Positions 9,301 through 13,603 of a DNA stretch of 24,068 nucleotides are shown in pieces. The stretch comes from Baffinella frigidus (taxonomy: Eukaryota; Cryptophyceae; Cryptomonadales; Baffinellaceae), in contig MU646478.1 of the NCBI GenBank assembly GCA_026770585.1, forward strand, positions 584,666-608,733, read 5' to 3'. A program made the translations under genes and the position numbers. Position 1 is the first letter of the stretch. Each line of letters opens with the position of its first letter. The notes below the pieces were generated by a model. That model had not been told where the DNA came from and searched no databases. It saw nothing but the letters and a program-made list of their open reading frames with translations.

Positions 9301-11729
9301 ACCCTAAACCCTAAACCGGGCTCCTGGAAAGACACAAAGAAAGGGTGCACGTGGTGCACTTGCTCTCACTCGTTTGTTCTGGCTTGATCGCAGGGATTGG
9401 CCATTGTACCTGACCCTACAGACTACTTTTGCAGGTGGATACCGAGACCCCTAAAGACGATACCACCAGATCCCGTACGTGTACATACACCTTTCAAGTC
9501 ATGCACTCAGAGGCTGTGTATCCCCTTCTGTGTGTTTTCCCTATGAGAATGTTGGTCAACTTTGCCACACCACCAAAGACGTGTCGGCGCGAGGATGCTT
9601 ATCTCAGAAAAGGAGTTCTAAAACTCGTTTTCTTAAGTCAACTCCCCTTCAAATATGTCAACTTATTCTTTTCTCTACGCATAAGTTGACACATTTGAAG
9701 GGGGGTTGGCTTAAGAAAACGAGTTTTAGAATTCTTTTTCTGAGATAAATGCAGGAGCGCACCTGTCAAGGTCCCACATGGCCTCATCTCCAACACTGTC
9801 CCAGCCAGGGCCCCTACACTCGAGTTTCGTAGGATCTCCCCAAGGCCCCTACGGTCTACCATGGTCAATACCGTAGGCTCAACTACCCTGAATTCACTCC
9901 GTTGACCGATTTAGCTGTCGAGATCCCACATGGCATCATCGCCAACACTGTCCCAGGTAGGGGCAGGCGGCTGGTTTTGCTCCCAGGGTGTCAAGTAATA
10001 CAGAGGTTGTGTATCCCCATCTGCCCCCCCCCCCCCTCTGATAATGTTGGTCAACTTCGTGACACCACCAAAGACGTGTGGGCGCGAGGATGCGGGAGCG
10101 CACCTGTCGAGGTCCCACATGGCCTCGTCGCCGACACTGTCCCAGGTAGGGGCAGGCGGCTGGTTCTCAGGCTTCATCGCCAGCTCCTTGAAGGCTTTAA
10201 CCGAGAGGGCTTTCTGCGTCACGTTTACCTGCCCGGAGGAGAAATGTTACGTTTACCTCACCCGCGGTCCACTCAATTTCCTACCCACGAACCGAACCGC
10301 GTTTTCATGTGTCAAGAACTGCATCTCAGAAGTCGATGCGTTGACGCAGAAGTCGTTTCGGTGTTAGTGAAGAAAACGTTGTTAGTGGCACAGATGTGAA
10401 TGTTCCACACGAGAATGCTACAGGGGCCTATTTCAAACCCATGTGCTTTTAAAAGTGGGTATTTGTGTAGTAACGTTCGATGATTGGTCACGTACGTAGC
10501 CATATATTGGCCAGTCACGAGGTTGGAACACCTGATCCAGGTACATACATACTATTACAACCCCACACATAAATATGTGGGGACCATCCAGAATTCTCGA
10601 GTGGTTCTGGTGGTACCAGACTGGTGCCAAAGGTCTTGGTCCCCAAAATAGGGTGGTGGGCCTGGCTGCTTCATCAGGGAGGCAGCCTTCCCGGAGGGTC
10701 TGGGGTCTAGGGTCTAGGGTCTAGGGTCTAGGGTCTAGGGTCTAGGGTCTAGGGTCCAGGGTCTAGGGTCTAGGGTCTAGGGTCTAGGGTCTAGGGTCTA
10801 GGGTCTAGGGTCGAGGGTCTAGGGTCTAGTGTTAAGGGTTAAGGGTTAAGGGTGAAGGGTGAAGGGTGAAGGGTTAAGGGTTAAGGGTTACGGGTGAAGG
10901 ATTAAGGGTTACGGGGTAAGGGTTAAGGGTGAAGGGTTAAAGGTTAAGGGTTAAGGGTTAAGGCAGCGCTCCCCGGGTCCAGGGGCGTGGCGTGCGACAA
11001 CGCTTTACAAACCAACCCGAATCGAACCAGTTTCATCGTTTGGCGAGAGGTGTGACGAGAGACGCATTAATCGCGTGGTTCGACGTCATACAGTCTTTTC
11101 TACTAGCTATCACAGTCGTTTCTACTAGCTAGAGAGACCCGGTTGCGAGGCAGGCAGGAAAGTTGAAGAAACGGTCCTGGTGGGGGCAGGGTGAGGGAGC
11201 ACCATAGAGTACATGCCCGAATGCCCAATCGCCTCTTGTCGAACGGGCGCCACCAGCACTGTCTCGTCCGAGTCCTGCTTGCGCCGGCGATTCAGGGCGT
11301 CGATTCAGTCGCAGGGGTTAGTGTTGTTGAGGGTGGAGGATGGAGGGTGGAGGGTGGAGGGGGGGGGGAGAGAGTGGAGGGCGGAGTGACCTCGTACGGG
11401 CGTTCCCGCGGCTTCCAGCTGGCAGGAGGAACCACTTTGAAGATGCCAAACTCCAGGGCTTTCTTCTCGCACTGCGCAACAAATCCCTCGAAATCGGAGA
11501 ACTGCGAAAGGGAGATACAATAAAGAGGAGAGGGGGCGCGCAGCTCTCCTTCAGCCAGCCGCCCGTCCTCTCAAGGGAAGTAGGTTTAGTATTTGGCGAC
11601 GCAAATGTTTGCTTCACCGGCAACATGTCCGCACCATGGGGCTCTCTCGGAAGAAAGGCGCACCTCTTCCTCGCTGGGGTAGAACACAGGGCATTCCCGG
11701 CACTGCACCCCTCCCCGAGAGAGCGCCAT
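1..11729 (-). CDS. KDM4/JMJD2-like JmjN-JmjC histone lysine demethylase with C-terminal ADD-type zinc module (14 exons, 3' end off window)
   Basis: Predicted nuclear Fe(II)/2-oxoglutarate-dependent demethylase of methylated histone lysines (the KDM4 family acts on H3K9me3/me2 and H3K36me3/me2). Exons on the minus strand: 11729-11664, 11501-11391, 11274-11203, 10228-10104, 9092-8964, 8579-8502, 7777-7720, 7446-7403, 6440-6326, 5650-5584, 4664-4540, 3818-3759, 642-571 (or 850-779), 320-1. All junctions are phase-compatible and give about 480 residues before the window edge. JmjN is at residues about 13-59 and JmjC about 100-300. Visible ligands: Fe H195, E197, H283; 2OG Y139, N205, K213; Zn C241, H247, C313, C315. 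Each sits at human KDM4A number +7 (numbering from memory). A cysteine cluster (C342/C345, C354/C357, C376-C404) follows and fits an ADD domain. KDM4 family assignment is very secure; the ADD call is good but less certain; exact histone target is inference. Confidence 0.9.
394..524. mobile_element. MITE-like inverted-repeat element, family A
   Basis: About 131 bp with roughly 40-bp terminal inverted repeats starting TCTGCCTCAGTTAATCTGGG, no coding capacity. A second copy is at 7573-7694; solo ends occur near 8789, 16303 and 23449. It lies in the intron between demethylase exons 13 and 14. Confidence 0.75.
571..642 (-). CDS. Demethylase exon 13, copy A: second CxxC of the ADD-type module
   Basis: 72 nt, 24 codons, phase 0: FAVCEKCSIRHKKRLQAPPP then PGAK. 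The CEKC knuckle plus following basic stretch matches the second knuckle of the GATA-like finger. The acceptor follows a T-rich tract (TTTTTTTCTGGAAAG); donor AAG/GTCTGC. This copy has the better pyrimidine tract of the pair. Confidence 0.7.
779..850 (-). CDS. Demethylase exon 13, copy B: intact duplicate exon
   Basis: 72 nt with the same length, phase and boundaries as copy A: FSVCKKCSIRHKKRIKAPPP then AGTK. Acceptor GGGAAG/T, donor AAG/GTCTCA. No stop, no frameshift, both zinc cysteines kept. It could be an alternative exon, an extra in-frame exon or a recent non-used copy; the sequence alone does not decide. Confidence 0.6.
2313..3150 (+). repeat. Degenerate interstitial TTTAGGG arrays
   Basis: Runs of TTTAGGG with variants (attaggg, ttgaggg, tttcggg, ttggggt) at about 2313-2368, 2592-2741 and 2966-3150. 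Not a chromosome end, since exons continue on both sides. Confidence 0.9.
2369..3075. repeat. Direct repeat with about 373-bp period, bounded by telomere-like heptamers
   Basis: The block beginning gggtttctggtttcggaaga at 2369 recurs at 2742 with few differences, including a G run, the tggaatagtggatgggcaag text and the trailing ttagggttt blocks. It lies in the large intron between exons 12 and 13. Confidence 0.85.
3160..3200 (-). pseudogene. Degenerate zinc-knuckle copy related to exon 12
   Basis: Reads TLICEACTAGCHP on the minus strand; TGCGAGGCGTGC is identical to the exon 12 copy at 3992-4051. No donor GT at the matching place, and it abuts a telomere-like repeat block. Confidence 0.4.
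3522..3547 (-). pseudogene. 3' fragment of exon 12
   Basis: Reads CGEGHS/GTCTTG on the minus strand, matching the end of exon 12 (CGQDHS/GTCTGC). Confidence 0.4.
3568..3655. mobile_element. CTACGG-family B element, copy 1
   Basis: Palindromic gtagggctcctaggccc / ctcgtaggagccctac core, then gtcaatacca..accctgaatt. Relatives at 4855-4960 (inverted) and 9803-9895, all in demethylase introns. Confidence 0.6.
3688..3711 (-). pseudogene. 5' fragment of exon 13
   Basis: AAGAAG/TTCTCTGTCTGC encodes FSVC, matching the start of exon 13 (FSVCKKC); the rest is absent. Confidence 0.35.
3759..3818 (-). CDS. Demethylase exon 12: first CxxC of the ADD-type module
   Basis: 60 nt, 20 codons: CYPEQTIDDILCEACGQDHS, phase 0 on both sides. 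CEACGQDH resembles the first zinc knuckle of the ADD GATA-like finger (ATRX has CTACGQQVNH there, from memory). Acceptor GAGCAG/T, donor TCG/GTCTGC, the same donor hexamer as exons 11 and 13. A small further exon between 12 and 13 cannot be excluded, because the predicted spacing of 8 residues from C345 to C354 is short for an ADD finger. Confidence 0.7.
3992..4051 (-). pseudogene. Full-length copy of demethylase exon 12 with stop codon
   Basis: 60 nt, same length and acceptor as exon 12: CYPEQTIDASLCEACG, then TAA where exon 12 has CAG (Gln), then DHS. The donor is CG instead of GT. If spliced in, it would truncate the protein after the catalytic core. Confidence 0.75.
4395..4515. repeat. 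AAGTTGAC minisatellite
   Basis: Repeated aactccaaagttgacactg and gaagtcaagttgacttttgg units. The same AAGTTGAC core recurs at 5520, 7474, 7510, 9682 and 17150. Confidence 0.7.
4540..4664 (-). CDS. Demethylase exon 11: end of JmjC with CxC zinc ligands
   Basis: 125 nt encoding LNCAEAVNFGLAGWVPFGLR then CKPCKCFPDAVRIHMSLFAQ and E. C313 and C315 match the KDM4 C306/C308 zinc pair. Acceptor GGGCAG/G, donor GAG/GTCTGC, phase 0 out. Two copies of the acceptor and first bases lie upstream. Confidence 0.9.
4725..5098 (-). repeat. Tandem repeats carrying copies of the exon 11 acceptor
   Basis: Two further copies of the exon 11 acceptor (GGGCAG/GGCTGAAC at 4733 and GGCAG/GGCTCAAC at 4973) with about 120 bp of upstream intron each (shared text around cagctatgatgaggct and gatagcat). 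They are separated by a palindromic CTACGG-family element near 4855-4960. Confidence 0.65.
4855..4960. mobile_element. CTACGG-family B element, copy 2 (inverted)
   Basis: gtcaatacggtaac..cattcagggtag and ccgtaggggccctaggcccg in the orientation opposite to copy 1. Confidence 0.6.
5288..5450. mobile_element. CTACGG-family C element, fullest copy
   Basis: Begins taccacacagcgtgctgcga and ends ttattcacgaaatc..cacacggtgggctacgagg; the ends are inverted and the middle has tccgtaggaacaaccctatg and ctacggattgcctaccgtag. Shorter relatives interrupt exon copies at 21247-21372 and 23223-23396. Confidence 0.6.
5584..5650 (-). CDS. Demethylase exon 10: third iron ligand
   Basis: 67 nt encoding VVQRAGEFVISLPYAYHSGF then NL and one base, matching KDM4 [21 protein letters not shown]. 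H283 completes the HxE...H iron triad. Acceptor GTGCAG/G, donor CTCG/GTCCTT, phase 1 out. Confidence 0.92.
5800..6250. repeat. Direct repeats carrying fragments of the exon 9 donor region
   Basis: Two units sharing acgccacgactctcc, atcgaaata.atca and cgcgtgaggg; the latter is the end of exon 9 (PLTR before GTCAGC) repeated at about 5818, 6090 and 6115 without the rest of the exon. Confidence 0.5.
6326..6440 (-). CDS. Demethylase exon 9: zinc ligands C and H, FLRHK motif
   Basis: 115 nt encoding FGASLFPQEGNQCPQFLRHK then QHVISPSRVVGAGIPLTR. C241 and H247 match KDM4A Zn ligands C234 and H240. Acceptor TCGCAG/G, donor ACGG/GTCAGC, phase 0 out. Confidence 0.92.
6626..6679 (-). pseudogene. Copy of demethylase exon 9 (3' truncated)
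   Basis: Acceptor GGCAG/G kept; encodes FGASLLPQVGNQCLQFHSS, diverging before the zinc His. A perfect 25-bp hairpin lies immediately upstream in the transcript. Confidence 0.75.
6693..6749. repeat. Perfect 25-bp hairpin
   Basis: Arms TAGTTTGTTGGTCGAGTGGG plus AGCGG and its exact inverse, with a 7-base loop TTCTATC. No tRNA-like cloverleaf. Just upstream (in the transcript) of the truncated exon 9 copy. Confidence 0.8.
6791..6850. repeat. 29-bp tandem duplication
   Basis: Two adjacent copies of a unit starting agcacaatagtgaagtacat and ending tatacactc. Confidence 0.85.
6853..6864 (-). pseudogene. Third, minimal copy of the exon 9 acceptor
   Basis: GCGCAG/GTTTGGGGC: only the splice acceptor and about 12 bases of exon 9 remain. 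Confidence 0.5.
6958..7196. mobile_element. Possible inverted-repeat element, GTCCATCTAAACGATT termini
   Basis: About 16-bp inverted ends GTCCATCTAAACGATT at 6958 and 7196; a related end is at 23684-23700. The interior is non-coding with C runs and an internal palindrome ccttgaattcaagg. Confidence 0.5.
7403..7446 (-). CDS. Demethylase exon 8: short JmjC exon
   Basis: 44 nt encoding VWYCANSKDAERLE plus two bases, aligning with KDM4 SWYAIPPEHGKRLERL. Acceptor GTCAG/G, donor ACG/GTAGCG, phase 2 out, completed as Arg by exon 9. Confidence 0.85.
7573..7694. mobile_element. MITE-like inverted-repeat element, family A, second copy
   Basis: Same termini and same internal text (tgctctttgtactg, gtacagag) as the copy at 394-524, diverged. 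Sits 26 bases inside the intron after exon 7. Confidence 0.75.
7720..7777 (-). CDS. Demethylase exon 7: Fe(II)-binding HVE motif
   Basis: 58 nt encoding (W)HVEDMDLYSINFLHWGAEK. H195 and E197 are two of the three iron ligands; N205 and K213 match the 2-oxoglutarate contacts. The first base completes the Trp codon from exon 6. Donor AAG/GTCCAC; a MITE-like element lies just inside the following intron. Confidence 0.95.
8038..8089 (-). pseudogene. Copy of demethylase exon 6 (5' truncated, split Trp codon altered)
   Basis: Encodes GVNSPYLYLGMWCASFA with the GTACCC donor kept, but the split codon would become Ser (TC+G) instead of Trp next to the iron ligand, and there is no acceptor or 5' part. 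Confidence 0.7.
8275..8323 (-). pseudogene. Copy of demethylase exon 6 (5' truncated, donor GT changed to GC)
   Basis: Encodes KSPCLYFGMWRASFA; the LNRSGVLPGVN part and acceptor are gone and the donor reads TG/GCACCC. It lies in an approximately 200-bp repeat unit shared with the intact exon 6 and a third copy. Confidence 0.7.
8502..8579 (-). CDS. Demethylase exon 6: NSPYLYLGMW segment (complete copy)
   Basis: 78 nt encoding LNRSGVLPGVNSPYLYLGMW then RASFA plus TG of a split Trp codon. KDM4 has GVNTPYLYFGMWKTTFAW here. Acceptor GGCAG/G, donor TTG/GTACCC. It is the only one of three copies with a proper acceptor, the 5' part and a Trp codon completed by exon 7. Confidence 0.92.
8592..8728 (+). 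repeat. Degenerate TTTAGGG array
   Basis: Heptamer variants (gtttagg, gtgtagg, gttgagg) in the intron between demethylase exons 5 and 6. A degenerate block in the opposite orientation (CCCTAAA-like) follows at 8845-8930. Confidence 0.85.
8964..9092 (-). CDS. Demethylase exon 5: JmjC, YGAD segment
   Basis: 129 nt encoding RYWQAFAGARPAVYGAD and then WNISKLDNLLWS, matching KDM4 RKYWKNLTFVAPIYGAD...WNIARLNTVL. Y139 is the 2-oxoglutarate-contacting tyrosine. Acceptor TACAG/G, donor GAGCAG/GTGATT, phase 2 in and out. Confidence 0.9.
9224..9317 (-). repeat. CCCTAAA array
   Basis: About thirteen near-perfect CCCTAAA units (two CCCTGAA variants), opposite in orientation to the array at 8592-8728, in the intron between exons 4 and 5. 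Confidence 0.9.
9595..9752. mobile_element. MITE-like element with 4-bp target duplication
   Basis: Element 9599-9748 (150 bp) is almost wholly a pair of about 68-bp inverted repeats starting TTATCTCAGAAAA. It is flanked by ATGC on both sides (9595-9598 and 9749-9752). The empty site is visible nearby as gaggatgcgggagcgc in the paralogous block at 10088-10101. Confidence 0.9.
9763..9810 (-). pseudogene. Truncated copy of demethylase exon 4 (3' end, donor kept)
   Basis: Encodes WDSVGDEAMWDLD with the GACAG/GTGCGC donor intact, but its 5' side ends where a CTACGG-type element begins, so no acceptor is present. About 160 bp of flanking intron is copied with it, interrupted by the MITE at 9599-9748. 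Confidence 0.75.
9803..9895. mobile_element. CTACGG-family B element, copy 3
   Basis: gggcccctac..cccctacggtctacc..gtcaataccgtaggc..ctaccctgaat, as in copy 1. Abuts the truncated exon 4 copy. Confidence 0.6.
9914..9980 (-). pseudogene. Truncated copy of demethylase exon 4 (donor lost)
   Basis: Encodes QPPAPTWDSVGDDAMWDLD, but the base pair after GACAG is CT instead of GT, followed by an in-frame TAA, and the 5' half of the exon is missing. A relic of tandem duplication. Confidence 0.75.
10104..10228 (-). CDS. Demethylase exon 4: start of JmjC region
   Basis: 125 nt: VNVTQKALSVKAFKELA, aligning with the KDM4 YNIQKKAMTVKEFRQLA segment, then a stretch ending WDSVGDEAMWDLD plus two bases. Acceptor GGGCAG/G, donor GACAG/GTGCGC, phase 2 out. 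Its 3' part is copied twice more downstream in the transcript. Confidence 0.85.
10699..10963 (+). repeat. Homogenised heptamer variants GGGTCTA and GGGTTAA
   Basis: About twenty GGGTCTA units, then a block of GGGTTAA/GGGTGAA units; each block has its own variant of the telomeric heptamer. Lies in the intron between exons 3 and 4. Confidence 0.9.
11203..11274 (-). CDS. Demethylase exon 3: JmjN-JmjC linker
   Basis: 24 codons, DSDETVLVAPVRQEAIGHSG then MYSM. Corresponds to the KDM4 segment around PAPIQQVVTGQxGLF. Acceptor AAGCAG/G, donor ATG/GTGCTC, phase 0 at both ends. Confidence 0.8.
11391..11501 (-). CDS. Demethylase exon 2: JmjN core
   Basis: 37 codons beginning FSDFEGFVAQ and containing VVPPASWKPRERPYE, matching the KDM4 JmjN pattern F-x-D-F...(V/I)PPxxWKPR. 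The acceptor follows a long pyrimidine tract and CGCAG; the donor is GTCACT. Joins exon 1 as ...SEEE/FSDFE in phase 0. The frame stays open past the donor into a proline-rich intron, so the 3' end rests on alignment. Confidence 0.88.
11664..11729 (-). CDS. Demethylase exon 1: start codon and first half of JmjN
   Basis: 22 codons from the ATG at 11729-11727, with A at -3, G at +4 and an in-frame TAA two codons upstream, which fixes this start. It ends in CPVFYPSEEE, the hallmark opening of KDM4 JmjN domains, directly before a GTGCGC donor. Phase 0. Confidence 0.85.
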
Positions 11730-11956
11730 CGTTTAGCTGCCTCGCAGCCAGGCACACAGCCCCAGTTGTTGCTAGCGTTCTCGTTTCGCTGCCTCCCCAA
11801 GGATTTTCCCCGCTTCTTGCCGCGATCGATCCGATAGAGCAGAAAGTGGCCGCGGTGCCAAAAGTCAACCCGGATCCCGACGACGAACAGGTTTTGTTCG
11901 TGCCTCGAGCGCCACCTGCAAAATCGATGCACCTCCTTGTTCGCCTCTAAAAGACC
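11730..11956. promoter_or_regulatory. Putative bidirectional promoter between divergent genes
   Basis: 227 bp between the demethylase ATG (minus) and a candidate plus-strand ATG. No TATA box or clear motif recognised; the call rests only on the head-to-head layout and depends on the uncertain plus-strand start. Confidence 0.3.
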
Positions 11957-12304
11957 ATGCTGCGCGTCGCGATGATCGCGCAGGCGCTTCTCCTCGGGGC
12001 AACCTTCCCCCCTCTTTCTCAATCTGGGCTCCAACTCGGGCCAGTCTCTCATCCTCCTGGGGGTCATCGTGGAGATGCCTGCTTCGCCGCACCGCAACAC
12101 GTGCTGCAGGCGGCCGGTGGGACGCTGGCCGGATGCCGACAGAGTTCTGCATGCAGCCGCTACGCCCCCTTGGGCCCTGCATCGCGCCTGGCTGTCCAAT
12201 TGAGGCCTCCGAAGTGTGCGATGCGAGCTGCTTTCGGGGGAAGAGAAGGAGGGGGCGTGTCGAAAGAGAGCACCGAGCGGATTGGCGAGGGGCTCATCCC
12301 CGAG
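11957..12304 (+). CDS. Candidate first exon of the plus-strand gene
   Basis: 116 open codons from ATG, ending GEGLIPE before a strong GTGGGT donor, phase 0. The beginning (MLRVAMIAQALLLGATFPPL) and the Ala/Ser/Arg-rich, acid-poor composition suit an organelle transit peptide. The region is open in several frames on both strands, so this may be chance. Confidence 0.25.
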
Positions 12305-13509
12305 GTGGGTGACCCTTGAGCTCGGGGGCATGATCCCTGATTCTTCCGTGCGACACTGCTCGGCCACGGTCCTCGCACTTGAATGGAGTATTTGTTGAGG
12401 AGTATCACCGAGCCTTAAAGCTGGTGTTGGGTATGGGGTTTGCTTTGGGCCAGGTGGTGGGGCTAGGGGCCTTCCACGCAACAGACTCAGAACGCCAGCG
12501 GCTTCTCTCGCCTTCCAGCTCTCAGCTCTCAGCAGATCTTAAGCGCTCGGCATTGAGACCTCACAACCTGCGCGTTGCACCTGAAGCCTTAACACTGAAC
12601 CCTAAACACTGAACCCTAAACACTGAACCCTGAACCCTGAACCCTAACCCCCAAACCCTACACCCTGAACCCTGAACCCTAAACACTAACTCCCAAACCC
12701 TAAAACCTAAAACCTAAAACCTAAAACCTAAACCCCAACCCCTGAACCCCAAACCCCAAACCTCATCTCCACAAAAGTCTTGATTAATGTCTTTTGGGGC
12801 AACGATTTTTTCCAGAACAATGCACTACCGTCACTTTTCTGAACACATCGTGAAGTAGTTTCCGTTGCCCAAAAGCAAGTAAATAAAACTTATATGGAGA
12901 TTAAACCCCAACCCCCACACCCTGAACCCCAAACGCTAAGCAGGAGCTGCAGACGGTGGAGGATTTATCCGGATTGGAGAAGCTGATAGACTGGGTCCAA
13001 CGTGATCCAGAACGCTCCCGCACTCCAAGCGAGGCCGGTCTGTCGCCCTGATCGCCACACCACACCACACCACACCCTGTAGCAGCATGAACCCGCTTTT
13101 CGAAAAACGAGGTTTCCCATAGGCGATACACGTCAAGTGTGTCATGCATCTAAACCCTGAGCCAGAGTTCAACTTGATCTCCACAGTAAGCCTGCCGCCC
13201 TTGATGAACCTCTTATCCCCCCCCCCAACCCCCCAATCCGCAGCAAAGGTGATGTTGGCTGTGTCGCTGGCACTCAAACGCACCCGCTTCCTCAATTCAA
13301 TGTGATCTCCAGAGTAATCCTCTCGTCCATGATCAGTCTCTCACCATCCCCCCCCTCTCTCGCAGCACGTGTGATGCTGGCGGTGTCGCTGGCGCTCAAG
13401 CGCACCCGCTTCCTCTCCCTCCACCCGCGGGGGGNNNNNNNNNNNNNNNNNNNNNNNNNNNNNNNNNNNNNNNNNNNNNNNNNNNNNNNNNNNNNNNNNN
13501 NNNNNNNNN

Positions 13510-13603
<94 letters not shown>

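Noticed and set aside
11318-12481. Minus-strand open frame of 387 codons, the longest in the window
   Set aside because: It runs across the demethylase start region in the wrong frame; the true JmjN exons 1 and 2 lie within its span in other frames with family matches. Its length comes from GC-rich, stop-poor sequence.
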